Positions 25,293-33,266 of a stretch of 46,807 nt of DNA are shown here, in pieces; the stretch's first letter is position 1, and every line of letters starts with the position of its first letter. Both the position numbers and the translations under genes were made by a program. The DNA comes from Myxococcota bacterium (GTDB taxonomy: Bacteria; Myxococcota_A; UBA9160; UBA6930). Location: assembly GCA_030065975.1 (NCBI GenBank), contig JASJCN010000020.1, positions 1 through 46,807 on the forward strand, written 5' to 3'. The notes under the pieces were generated by a model, which worked only from the letters and a program-made list of their open reading frames with translations, did not search any database and was not told the origin of the DNA.

Positions 25293-26321
25293 ATGAAGGC
25301 AGCCGTGATGCGCGCGGGCGAGATCCTGGTCGACGAGGTGCCCGAGCCGGAGCCCGGCCCGGGGCAGGTGCTGGTCCGGACCCTGGCGTGCGGCATCTGC
25401 GGATCGGACCTGCACGCGCTGCAGCACGCGGACGAGATGATGAAGGTCGCCGAGGAGTCGGGCCTGCCTCGCACCATGGAGCTCGACCGCGACGTCGTGA
25501 TGGGCCACGAGTTCTGCGCCGAGATCCTCGAGTTCGGTCCCAACACCCTGCAGCAGCTCAACGTGGGCGATCGCGTCTGCTCCGTGCCCCTGGTCTTCCA
25601 TCCCGGAGGCATGGCGCCCGTCGGCTACTCCAACGACTTCCCAGGCGGCTACGGCGAGCGCATGGTGCTGACCGAGCCCCTGCTCCAGCGCGTTCCCGAC
25701 GACCTTCCGAGCGAGGCCGCGTCGCTCACCGAGCCCATGGCCGTCGGGATCCACGCCGTGGCCAAGGGGAATCTGAAGAAGGGCGAGGGCGGGCTCGTGG
25801 TCGGGTGCGGACCCGTCGGCCTCGCGGTGATCGCCGGCCTGCGGCTCGTCGGTGCCGAGCCGATCGTGGCGACGGACTTCTCGGCTCGGCGTCGGGAGCT
25901 GGCCCTGCACATGGGCGCCCATGCGGCCGTCGACCCGGGAGAGCAGACGGCCATGGAGGCCTGGCGGACCCAGGCGGGCGCGAAGACGCCGGTCGTGTTC
26001 GAGTGCGTGGGCGTGCCCGGCATGCTCGACCAGCTGATGCGCGAGGCGGCCCCGCAGACGCGCATCGTGGTGGCGGGTGTCTGCATGGAGACCGACTCCA
26101 TCCGTCCCATGATCGGGATCAACAAGGAGCTCAACCTGCAGTTCGTGCTGGGCTACTCCCCGGAGGAGTTCAGCGGAGCGCTGCGCTCCATCGCCGAGGG
26201 CGCGATCGACGTCGGGCCGCTCATCACCGGCCGGGTGCCCCTCTCCGGAGTCGCGGGCGCCTTCGAGGATCTGGGGCGGCCCGACGCCCACGCCAAGATC
26301 CTGGTGGAGCCGGGCTCCTGA
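25293..26321 (+). CDS. Zinc-binding medium-chain alcohol dehydrogenase family protein
   Basis: A 342-residue NAD(P)H-dependent oxidoreductase. Catalytic-zinc residues are CGICGSDLH and GHEFCAEI; the glycine-rich nucleotide site is VVGCGPVGLAVIAGL, followed by an acidic/neutral ATDFSARR end. The structural four-cysteine zinc lobe is missing and instead a NDFPGGYGERM segment appears, as in threonine- or sorbitol-dehydrogenase-like branches. The ATG at 25293 has an AGGAG site. First gene of a five-gene forward run ending with the SDR. Substrate unknown; alcohol or polyol oxidation is likely. Confidence 0.9.
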   Translation: MKAAVMRAGEILVDEVPEPEPGPGQVLVRTLACGICGSDLHALQHADEMMKVAEESGLPRTMELDRDVVMGHEFCAEILEFGPNTLQQLNVGDRVCSVPLVFHPGGMAPVGYSNDFPGGYGERMVLTEPLLQRVPDDLPSEAASLTEPMAVGIHAVAKGNLKKGEGGLVVGCGPVGLAVIAGLRLVGAEPIVATDFSARRRELALHMGAHAAVDPGEQTAMEAWRTQAGAKTPVVFECVGVPGMLDQLMREAAPQTRIVVAGVCMETDSIRPMIGINKELNLQFVLGYSPEEFSGALRSIAEGAIDVGPLITGRVPLSGVAGAFEDLGRPDAHAKILVEPGS

Positions 26322-26364
26322 CCGGGTGCGAGTGGGCCCTCCGGGTGCTTGCTATCCTCTTTCC

Positions 26365-26772
26365 GTGAGCGTGGAGACGGTCTTCTACGACGGCGAGTGC
26401 GGCTTCTGCCATCGCAGCGTGCAGTTCATCCTGGCGCGCGATCCCGACGGCAAGGCGTTCCGCTTCGCGCCGCTCCAGGGCGAGACCTTCGATCGCCTGG
26501 TGGGGCCCGAGGCGCGCGACGGGCTGCCCGACAGCCTGATCGTGCGGCGCGACGATGGGACGCTGCTCGTCCAGAGCACCGCCACGCTCCACATCCTGAG
26601 CCGGCTGGGCGGAGGCTGGGCCATCCTCTCGGCCGCGGGCTCGATCGTCCCGCGGGCCCTGCGCGACGTGCTCTACGCCGGCTTCGCGCGCATCCGGCAT
26701 CGGCTCTTCGCCAAGCCCGTAGACGCCTGCCCGCTGCTGCCGCCGGCACTCCGCGCTCGCTTCGACCCCTGA
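26365..26772 (+). CDS. DCC family thiol-disulfide oxidoreductase-like protein (DUF393)
   Basis: A 135-residue protein with the defining start VFYDGECGFCHRSVQF, in which the CxxC motif gives a DCC/DUF393 family protein. The rest (FAPLQGETFDRL, TATLHILSRLGGGW, ARIRHRLFAK) matches the family's thioredoxin-like fold. It probably handles thiol-disulfide exchange in the cytoplasm, though function in the family is poorly defined. The GTG at 26365 starts MSVETVFYDG; a second GTG two codons on is equally good. It is followed by mutM after six bases. Confidence 0.85.
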   Translation: MSVETVFYDGECGFCHRSVQFILARDPDGKAFRFAPLQGETFDRLVGPEARDGLPDSLIVRRDDGTLLVQSTATLHILSRLGGGWAILSAAGSIVPRALRDVLYAGFARIRHRLFAKPVDACPLLPPALRARFDP

Positions 26773-26778
26773 CCCCGA

Positions 26779-27654
26779 GTGCCCGAGCTTCCCGAGGTCG
26801 AGGTCACCCGCCAGCGGATCGCGCCGGCGATGCTGGGCCGCACCATCCGCAAGGTGCACACGACGGCGCCCAGCTACTTCTTCATCACCGGGCCGGCGAT
26901 GCTGCGCCGCAAGCTCGAGAGCCGACGCGTCGACGCCCTGGATCGGGTCGGCAAGTACCTGGTGGCGCGCCTCGACGACGGGAGCCGGCTGCTGCTGCAC
27001 CTCGGCATGACCGGCCAGCTCTTCTCGAGCGACGCCAGCAGCCTGCGGCTGCTCTCCGCCACCGCGCGGGCCAGCCTCGCGCCCGAGGAGCAGCGAAGCT
27101 TCGAGCCCGACGAGCACACCCACCTGCATCTCGACTTCGACGACGGCGGGCCCGACGTGTACCTGCGCGACGTACGCAAGTTCGGCAAGGTCCAGTGGCT
27201 GGCCTGTGGCGAGGTCTGCGAGCGGCTCGAGCGGCTCGGGACCGACGCCCTCGAGATCACGGGCGAAGCGCTCTTCCGCGCTTCGCGCGGCAAGAAGGTG
27301 GCGGTGAAGAGCATGCTGCTCGACCAGGCGATCCTGGCGGGATCCGGAAACATCTACACCGACGAGGCCCTCTTCCTGGCGGGCGTGCGCCCCACCCGCC
27401 GCGCCCACCGGGTGACCCGCAAGGAATGCGAGGCGCTGGCCGAGGGTACGCGCCGGGTCATGCGCCGCTCCATCGAGACGGGCGGGTCGAGCATCAGCGA
27501 CTACGTGGCGCCGGACGGAAGCGACGGCGCCTATCAGGACGAGCGCCGGGTCTACGCGCGAAAGGGCGAGCCGTGCCTCGTGTGCGGCACGCCCATCAAA
27601 CGGGTGGTGGTGGGCCAGCGCAGCTCCCACTACTGCCCGAAGTGTCAGCGTTAG
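26779..27654 (+). CDS. mutM: Formamidopyrimidine-DNA glycosylase (Fpg/MutM family)
   Basis: A 291-residue DNA repair enzyme that removes oxidised purines such as 8-oxoguanine and then cleaves the strand. The N-terminal PELPEVEVTR, with the catalytic Pro2 and Glu3 after Met removal, is intact; GMTGQL and the KSMLLDQAILAGSGNIYTDE helix-two-turns-helix are present. The C-terminal zinc finger CLVCGTPIKRVVVGQRSSHY ending YCPKCQR has all four Cys. The GTG start is followed directly by the P-E-L-P-E-V-E motif. Downstream rqcH-like gene starts five bases later. Confidence 0.95.
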   Translation: MPELPEVEVTRQRIAPAMLGRTIRKVHTTAPSYFFITGPAMLRRKLESRRVDALDRVGKYLVARLDDGSRLLLHLGMTGQLFSSDASSLRLLSATARASLAPEEQRSFEPDEHTHLHLDFDDGGPDVYLRDVRKFGKVQWLACGEVCERLERLGTDALEITGEALFRASRGKKVAVKSMLLDQAILAGSGNIYTDEALFLAGVRPTRRAHRVTRKECEALAEGTRRVMRRSIETGGSSISDYVAPDGSDGAYQDERRVYARKGEPCLVCGTPIKRVVVGQRSSHYCPKCQR

Positions 27655-27658
27655 GCCC

Positions 27659-29164
27659 GTGCTGAGCCTGATCGAGCTCGAACGCGCCGTGGAGGCGCTG
27701 CGTCTGGCCCGGGCCGGGGCCCGCCTCGACAAGTGCACCATGCCCGCGGCCGACGAGCTGGTGCTCGAGCTGTCCGGCGGAGGCGATCGGCGGCGCGGCG
27801 ACAAGCTTCGGGTGCTGCTCTCGTGTCGTCAGGGATTCGCGCGGCTCTCGTCGCTCGAAGTGGCGAAGAAGGCGCTGGATCGGCCGCCGGCCTTCGGCCA
27901 GTACCTGCGCGCCCACCTCCAGGGCTCGCGCTTCCTGGGCGCCGACCTGCGCGGGGACGACCGCCAGGCGGTCCTGCACTTCGAGGGCAAGGAGGGGCGA
28001 CTCGACCTGTTGCTCTCGATCATGGGCGCGCGCAGCAACCTCTACCTGCTCGACCAGAGCGGGCTCTTGCTGGCCGCCGCGCGCCCGCTCGCGGACACCC
28101 GCCGCGACCTCTCCCTCGGAGATCCGTGGATCGACCCCGAGCCCCGCGGCAAGAAGCCGGCCGAGGATCGCTTCGCGGACGTGGCGACGCCGGACCTCCT
28201 GGCCGCGATCGAGCGGCAGTACGCCCTTGCCGAGAGCTCGGAGCACGACGATCGCGAGCGCCGCCGCATCACCCGCGCGCTCGGCCGCGCCCGGGCGGGG
28301 ATCGAGAAGAAGATCCGCCGTCTGGACGAGGACCTCGCCGCGGCCGCGCGGGCGTCGGAGCACGAGCAGAAGGGCGAGCTCCTGAAGGCGAGCCTCGGGA
28401 GCGTGGCGAAGAAGGCGACCGAGACGGTCGCCGTGCACTTCGAGACTGGCGAGGAGGTGCGGATCGCCCTCGACCCGAAGAAGAGCCCGACGCAGAACAT
28501 GGAGGAGTACTTCCGGCGCGCGCGAAAGGCCCAGCGCAAGGGCGAGAAGGCGAGCGTCGAGCGAGGCGACAAGCAGGCGCGACTCGAGGAGATGGACGCG
28601 CTGATCGCCGAGCTCGAGGCGTGTGCGTCGGCCGACGAGATCGCCGCCTTCGCCGAACGCCCCGAGGTGGCTCGGCTGGTCGGCCGCTACGCGCCCGAGC
28701 GCGCCGAGACCGGCTCCGCGGCGGCTCCCAGGAAGGTGTGGAAGCTCGGCAAGCGCGAGCTCCCGACGCGGCTCGTCCCCAAGCGCTACGCCGGCACCGC
28801 GGGCCTTGAGATCTGGGTGGGCAAGAACGACGAGGGCAACGACATCCTGACCACGCGGCTGGCCCGGGGGCGGGACCTGTTCTTCCATCTCGAAGGCAAC
28901 CCGGGCAGCCACGTGGTGCTCCGGGTCGAAGGCCCGGGCGACCCGCCTCACGAGGCGCTGATCGACGCGGCCGAGCTCTCGGTGCACTTCTCGAAGGCTC
29001 GGAACTCCAGCAAGGCCAGCGTGCACGTGGCCCACATCAAGGACGTCTCGAAGCCCTCGGGCGCCAAGCCCGGCCTCGTCTACGTCCACCGCGGCCGGAC
29101 GATCCAGCTGCGACGCAGCCCCGAACGCATGAAGCGGCTTCTCGAGAGCCGCATCGAGGAATAG
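27659..29164 (+). CDS. NFACT family protein, RqcH/Rqc2 homologue
   Basis: A 501-residue protein with the NFACT layout: an N-terminal NFACT-N part (residues about 1-170), a long charged coiled-coil middle (residues about 175-320), and the C-terminal NFACT-R region with GLEIWVGKNDEGNDIL and HLEGNPGSHVVL. In Bacillus the homologue RqcH binds split 50S subunits and adds alanine tails to stalled chains; elsewhere it is annotated as fibronectin-binding protein. The motif DLFFHLEGNPGSHVVLR is characteristic of NFACT-R. No RqcP gene is seen beside it. The gene probably sits in the mutM transcript. Confidence 0.9.
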   Translation: MLSLIELERAVEALRLARAGARLDKCTMPAADELVLELSGGGDRRRGDKLRVLLSCRQGFARLSSLEVAKKALDRPPAFGQYLRAHLQGSRFLGADLRGDDRQAVLHFEGKEGRLDLLLSIMGARSNLYLLDQSGLLLAAARPLADTRRDLSLGDPWIDPEPRGKKPAEDRFADVATPDLLAAIERQYALAESSEHDDRERRRITRALGRARAGIEKKIRRLDEDLAAAARASEHEQKGELLKASLGSVAKKATETVAVHFETGEEVRIALDPKKSPTQNMEEYFRRARKAQRKGEKASVERGDKQARLEEMDALIAELEACASADEIAAFAERPEVARLVGRYAPERAETGSAAAPRKVWKLGKRELPTRLVPKRYAGTAGLEIWVGKNDEGNDILTTRLARGRDLFFHLEGNPGSHVVLRVEGPGDPPHEALIDAAELSVHFSKARNSSKASVHVAHIKDVSKPSGAKPGLVYVHRGRTIQLRRSPERMKRLLESRIEE

Positions 29165-29174
29165 GGAGGAGCCC

Positions 29175-29957
29175 GTGGAGCTCGCAGACAAGATCATCGT
29201 GGTGACGGGAGCCGCCGGCGGCATCGGCAAGGCCCTGGCGGCGCGCTTCCTCGCCGAGGGGGCGAAGCAGGTCGTCTCGGTCGATCTCGACGAGGCCGGG
29301 GCACGGGCCACGGCCGACGAGCTCGGCTGCATCGCCATGGGCGCCGACGTCTCGAAGGAGGACGACGTCGCGCGGGTGATCGAGCGTACCGAGGACGAGG
29401 TGGGCCCGATCGACCTGTTCTGCTCCAACGCGGGCATCGGGGCCGGCCCCGAGCTCGCCTCCCCCAACGTCGAGTGGCAGGCGAGCTTCGACGTGAACGT
29501 CATGGCCCACGTCTATGCCGCGCGCCATCTCGTCCCGCGCATGCTCGAGCGGGGCGGCGGCTACTTCCTCAACACCGCCTCGGCCGCCGGCCTGCTGAGC
29601 CAGATCGGGGGCGCCGCGTACGCGATGAGCAAGCACGCCGCAGTCGGCTTCGGCGAGTGGCTGGCGCTCACCTACGCCGACCGGGGCATCAAGGTGTCGA
29701 TGCTCTGTCCCCAGGCGGTGCGCACCGCGATGACGGCCCAGGCGACCGCCTCCACCCAGGCGGCGTCGGTGGACGGGATGATGGAGCCCGAGACCCTGGC
29801 CGAGTCGGTGGTCGAGGGCCTTCGTCAGGAGAGCTTCCTGATCCTGCCCCACCCCGAGGTGCTCGAGTACATGCGCCGCAAGACGGGCGACTACGACCGC
29901 TGGATCCGCGGCATGAACCGGCTGCAGCAGCGGCTGCTGGCAGCCGCGCAGTCCTGA
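29175..29957 (+). CDS. Short-chain dehydrogenase/reductase (SDR)
   Basis: A 260-residue classical SDR. Cofactor motif VTGAAGGIGKA (TGxxxGxG), a DLDEAG site after beta-2 that favours NAD(H), the CSNAG structural motif, active-site Ser in NTASAAG, and the catalytic YAMSKHA (YxxxK). The C-terminal part HPEVLEYMRRKTGDYDRWI is unusual but often seen in SDR members of this size. Substrate unknown, possibly a hydroxyacyl or steroid. GTG start at 29175 with GGAGG. Last gene of the forward run beginning with the alcohol dehydrogenase. Confidence 0.92.
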   Translation: MELADKIIVVTGAAGGIGKALAARFLAEGAKQVVSVDLDEAGARATADELGCIAMGADVSKEDDVARVIERTEDEVGPIDLFCSNAGIGAGPELASPNVEWQASFDVNVMAHVYAARHLVPRMLERGGGYFLNTASAAGLLSQIGGAAYAMSKHAAVGFGEWLALTYADRGIKVSMLCPQAVRTAMTAQATASTQAASVDGMMEPETLAESVVEGLRQESFLILPHPEVLEYMRRKTGDYDRWIRGMNRLQQRLLAAAQS

Positions 29958-29966
29958 GAGGCGCTC

Positions 29967-30926
29967 CTAGAAGATCGCGAGGCCCGTGTGTTCGACGAAC
30001 GCCTCGAGGGCGAGCGTGCCCACCTTCGAGTTGCCGCTCGCGTCGAGCCCGGGTGACCAGACCGCGACGCAGAGCCGGTCCGGTACCACGACGATGATGC
30101 CGCCTCCGACGCCGCTCTTGCCGGGGAGGCCCACGCGGTAGGCGAAGTCACCGGCGGCGTCGTAGTGGCCGCAGGTGAGCATGATGGCGTTGATCCGCCG
30201 GGCCAGGGTCTGGCTCACGAAGGGCTCGTCACGGCCGGGGGCTCGGCCGTCGTTGGCGAGCCAGAGACTCGCGCGCGCCAGATCCTCGCAGCTCATGGCC
30301 AGAGCGCACTGGCGGAAATAGACGTCGAGCACTTCGTCCACGTCGTTCTCGATGCGCCCGAAGGACTTCATGAAGTGGGCCAGGCTCCGGTTGCGGTGGC
30401 CGGTCTCGGCCTCCGATGCGGCCACCTCCTCGTCGACGGCGATCGCCGGGTTGCCGGAGAGCTCGCGCAGCGTCGATACCATGGCCTCGAGCGCCCCTGC
30501 GGCGCCGAACTCGCTGACCAGAACGTCGGTCACCACCAGCGCGCCCGCATTGATGAACGGGTTGCGCGGGACCCCGCGCTCGGACTCGAGCTGCACCACG
30601 GAGTTGAACGCGCTGCCCGACGGCTCGCGTCCGAGTCGCTCCCACAGGGCTTCGCCGCGGCAGCGAAGCGCCAGGGTGAGCCCGAAGACCTTGGAGATGC
30701 TCTGGATCGAGAAGGGCACCCGGGCGTCTCCGACTCCGGCCTGCTCACCGTCGCGGGTGGCCAGGCACATCCCGAAGTGGCCGGGGTCGACACGGGCCAG
30801 GGCCGGGATGTAGTCGGCGACCCTGCCCGCGCCCCGATGCGGCCCGACGTCCGAGGCCACCGCGTCGAGGACGCGGCCCCACTCGCAGGCAAGGACGGCG
30901 GCCGCCATGTCGGCCGTGCGACTCAA
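29967..30926 (-). CDS. glsA: Glutaminase
   Basis: A 319-residue serine-dependent glutaminase converting glutamine to glutamate and ammonia. Serine-dependent beta-lactamase-like motifs: FSIQSISKVFGL with the catalytic S-x-x-K, NPFINAGALV, and a KSGVGGGIIVVVPD glycine-rich region. The TTG at 30926 has an excellent GGAGGA site eight bases upstream; an internal ATG at M7 is an alternative. It is divergent from the Anbu peptidase, sharing an 82-base spacer, so the two may be co-regulated. Its position beside a PII-like gene points to nitrogen metabolism. Confidence 0.95.
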   Translation of the reverse strand: MSRTADMAAAVLACEWGRVLDAVASDVGPHRGAGRVADYIPALARVDPGHFGMCLATRDGEQAGVGDARVPFSIQSISKVFGLTLALRCRGEALWERLGREPSGSAFNSVVQLESERGVPRNPFINAGALVVTDVLVSEFGAAGALEAMVSTLRELSGNPAIAVDEEVAASEAETGHRNRSLAHFMKSFGRIENDVDEVLDVYFRQCALAMSCEDLARASLWLANDGRAPGRDEPFVSQTLARRINAIMLTCGHYDAAGDFAYRVGLPGKSGVGGGIIVVVPDRLCVAVWSPGLDASGNSKVGTLALEAFVEHTGLAIF

Positions 30927-31008
30927 GCTTCCTCCTCCGTTCTGCCCCGGTCCAACGGTTCGATAGTATCCGTCCGTTCCCCCATCGCCCGCTGAGAGGG
31001 CTTCCCCA

Positions 31009-31737
31009 ATGACCTACTGCCTGGGCATCGCCCTCGACGACGGGCTGGTGATGGCCTCGGATTCACGCACCAACTCCGGGATCGATCGGATCTCCCTGGT
31101 GCGCAAGATGATGGTGTTCGAGAAGCCGGGCGAGCGCGTGCTGACCCTGCTCTCCGCCGGGAACCTGGCCACGACCCAGGCCGTCGGGACTCTCCTCTCG
31201 CAGCGACTCGAGACCGGGGGCGCGCTCGACCTGTATGCGGCGCCGACCTCGTTCGACGCGGCCCGGGTCGTCGGCGACACCCTCCGAGAGGTGGTGGCCC
31301 GCGACGGCGAGGCCGTGCGTCCGTACGGGAACCCCGACGGCACCTTCCTGCTCGGCGGCGAGATCGCAGGCGACGGCCACCGGCTCTTCGAGATCTACTC
31401 CGCGGGCAACTTCATCGAGGCCTCGCCCGAGATGCCCTTCGTGCAGATCGGCGAGACGAAGTACGGCAAGCCGATCCTCGATCGGTTGATCCAGCCGGCG
31501 GTCTCGCTCTCCCATGCGAGCAAGTGCGCGCTGCTCTCGATGGACGCCACCTTCCGCAGCAATCTCTCGGCCGCGCCTCCGATCGATCTCTTCTGCTACC
31601 GGGCGGGCACCCTCGCCGCGAAGGACGTGCGGCACTTCGAGGAGTACGACCCCTACTGGGCCGAGCTCCGGGACGCCTACTCCGGCGGCCTCTCCGAGCT
31701 CTTCGACCAGCTCCCCGATCTCCCGAAGGCCCCGTGA
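31009..31737 (+). CDS. Anbu-type proteasome-like peptidase (Ntn hydrolase)
   Basis: A 242-residue member of the bacterial proteasome-related Anbu (BPH) family, a self-compartmentalising Ntn-hydrolase. The nucleophile is Thr2 of MTYCLG after loss of Met; the Asp of MASDSRT and the Lys of VRKMMVF complete the family's catalytic triad. Later segments (TLLSAGNLATTQAV, SKCALLSMDATFRSN) fit Anbu. In other bacteria the gene usually lies with transglutaminase-like and alpha-E or ATP-grasp genes; none is here. Instead it is followed by a PII-like gene whose ATG overlaps the Anbu TGA (TGATG). Substrate of the peptidase is unknown. Confidence 0.9.
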   Translation: MTYCLGIALDDGLVMASDSRTNSGIDRISLVRKMMVFEKPGERVLTLLSAGNLATTQAVGTLLSQRLETGGALDLYAAPTSFDAARVVGDTLREVVARDGEAVRPYGNPDGTFLLGGEIAGDGHRLFEIYSAGNFIEASPEMPFVQIGETKYGKPILDRLIQPAVSLSHASKCALLSMDATFRSNLSAAPPIDLFCYRAGTLAAKDVRHFEEYDPYWAELRDAYSGGLSELFDQLPDLPKAP

Positions 31738-32036
31738 TGAAGCTGATCCGGATCCTGGTCCATCCCTTCGACGTCCAGAACACGGTCGACTCCCTCGCGC
31801 ACAACGGCTTCCGGGGGATGACCCTCGACGAGGTCTTCTGCGACGGAACGGGGTTGAGCCCGGGGCTCCTGAAGGCGCGGGTCTCGATCCAGGTCGGGAT
31901 CCACGAGGAACGCCTGAAGCGGGCCGTCGAGGCCGTCGAGCTGGCGGGCTGCCGTGCCGAGGCCCAGGTCCACGTGGAGCCGCTGCTCCAGGCCGTGCGC
32001 ATCCGAACCGGCGAGATCGACGAGGCGGCTCTCTAG
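31737..32036 (+). CDS. PII-like protein with reduced T-loop and B-loop
   Basis: A 99-residue protein. The opening MKLIRILVHPFDVQNTVDSL resembles the first strand-helix of PII (GlnB/GlnK), and the ending AVRIRTGEIDEAAL matches the PII C-loop signature closely. What should be the T-loop, about 20 residues, is cut to GTGLSPG (residues 37-43) and the B-loop TGxxGDGK is replaced by AGCRAEAQV, so ATP/2-oxoglutarate binding may differ. It is therefore a PII-like (ferredoxin-fold) protein rather than standard GlnB. The ATG overlaps the Anbu stop. A role in linking peptidase or glutaminase to nitrogen state is inferred; no experiment supports it here. Confidence 0.75.
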   Translation: MKLIRILVHPFDVQNTVDSLAHNGFRGMTLDEVFCDGTGLSPGLLKARVSIQVGIHEERLKRAVEAVELAGCRAEAQVHVEPLLQAVRIRTGEIDEAAL

Positions 32037-32043
32037 CAGGCTG

Positions 32044-33159
32044 CTAGACCTCGCCCTCGGTGGGCTCGACCGGGTCGACGCTGGCGCGGTCGCGGCCCTC
32101 CTCCTTCGAGCGGTAGAGCGCGCGGTCGGCCCGAGCGATCCAGCTGGCTGCGTCGTCGCCGGTTCGAAGCGGCGTGGCGCCGATCGAGACGCTGACGCGG
32201 ATCGGCTCGCCCTCTTCCGAGGGCCGCACCTCGAGGTCGCGCATCGCGAAGAGCATGCGCTCGGCGATGGCGCTCGCCGCCTCGGACGAGTCCTCGAGGA
32301 TCACGGCGGCGAACTCGTCGCCTCCGTAGCGGGCGAGGAAGTCCCCCCGACGACGGAAGACGCCCGCGAGCGTCTCGGCCGTCTTCTTCACGACGAGGTC
32401 GCCGGCCGGATGACCGAAGCGGTCGTTCACCCACTTGAACTCGTCCACGTCGATCATGAAGAGGAAGGCGGGCTCGCCCACCACGTTCGCCAGGGAGATC
32501 ACCCGCGAGATGTGCTCGTCGAGGGCGGCACGGTTCGCGATGCCGGTGAGCGAGTCGGTGCCGAGCTTCGAGCGCACGCCCACCAGCTCGCTGGTGACCC
32601 GGCTCAGCTGCCCACTCAGCTCCTCGATCTGCGAGGACTCGCGCGCGCGCCGCGTGCGGATCTGCTTCTCGATCAGGCGGATCGAGGTGAGCGCCTCCGC
32701 CTTCAACCGCCCGGTGTCCCCGGACTCCACCGCCCGCATCAGCCCGCCGAGCTGGTCCTCGATGCCCGCGTCGGCCTCGCGGTCTTCCGTCAGGGCCTGG
32801 CCGAGCCCGCGCACGAAGAGCCAGATCACGTCGGAGAAGTCGCCGACACTGCGATCGACCCAGCCCGACTCGAGCTCGCGATGCTCGCGGAACAGCCGCT
32901 CGAGCTTCGGCCAGTCGCGCGCGCCGCTCTCGCGAGGGCTGCCCCCCGAAAGGGGAGAGGCCGTGAGTGCGTGGCGCGCCCAGGTCTCGAAGAGCCCCTC
33001 GAGCTCCTCCGGACTGCGCTCGTCGAAGACGATGGGATGCTGCCCGCAGCTGCGCAGCAGGCGCGCGATCACGTCGAGGAGGCGATCCTCTTCTCCGAAC
33101 CCGGCCTCGGGGGCCTCCTCGGCCTCCGGCGTCTTTCCGCCCTTCTTGCGTCCCAGCAA
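32044..33159 (-). CDS. GGDEF domain diguanylate cyclase
   Basis: A 371-residue protein. The C-terminal GGDEF domain (residues about 205-365) has the intact active site RYGGDEFAAVI, plus DSLTGIANRAALDEHI at its start and FMIDVDEFKWVNDRFGH for GTP and metal binding, so it should make cyclic di-GMP. No inhibitory RxxD is visible directly ahead of GGDEF (sequence GDFLARYGGDEF). The N-terminal half is acidic and helical, without transmembrane segments, and may sense a signal. The TTG at 33159 was chosen for its GGGAG site; the frame stays open upstream. Convergent with the PII-like gene with seven bases between stops, divergent from the AAA gene. Confidence 0.9.
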   Translation of the reverse strand: MLGRKKGGKTPEAEEAPEAGFGEEDRLLDVIARLLRSCGQHPIVFDERSPEELEGLFETWARHALTASPLSGGSPRESGARDWPKLERLFREHRELESGWVDRSVGDFSDVIWLFVRGLGQALTEDREADAGIEDQLGGLMRAVESGDTGRLKAEALTSIRLIEKQIRTRRARESSQIEELSGQLSRVTSELVGVRSKLGTDSLTGIANRAALDEHISRVISLANVVGEPAFLFMIDVDEFKWVNDRFGHPAGDLVVKKTAETLAGVFRRRGDFLARYGGDEFAAVILEDSSEAASAIAERMLFAMRDLEVRPSEEGEPIRVSVSIGATPLRTGDDAASWIARADRALYRSKEEGRDRASVDPVEPTEGEV

Positions 33160-33266
33160 GCGCGATCTCCCGTGCTCACTCCATCGACCGGCCGAGGCCC
33201 GTTCCCAATCCGGGGAAGCACCCAACCGCCCTCAAGCGCCGCCTCCGGGGCTCCGATGCACCCCCG

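Noticed and set aside
30927-31008. TAGTAT as a -10 box for the Anbu gene
   Set aside because: No matching -35 at proper spacing; too weak to list as a promoter.
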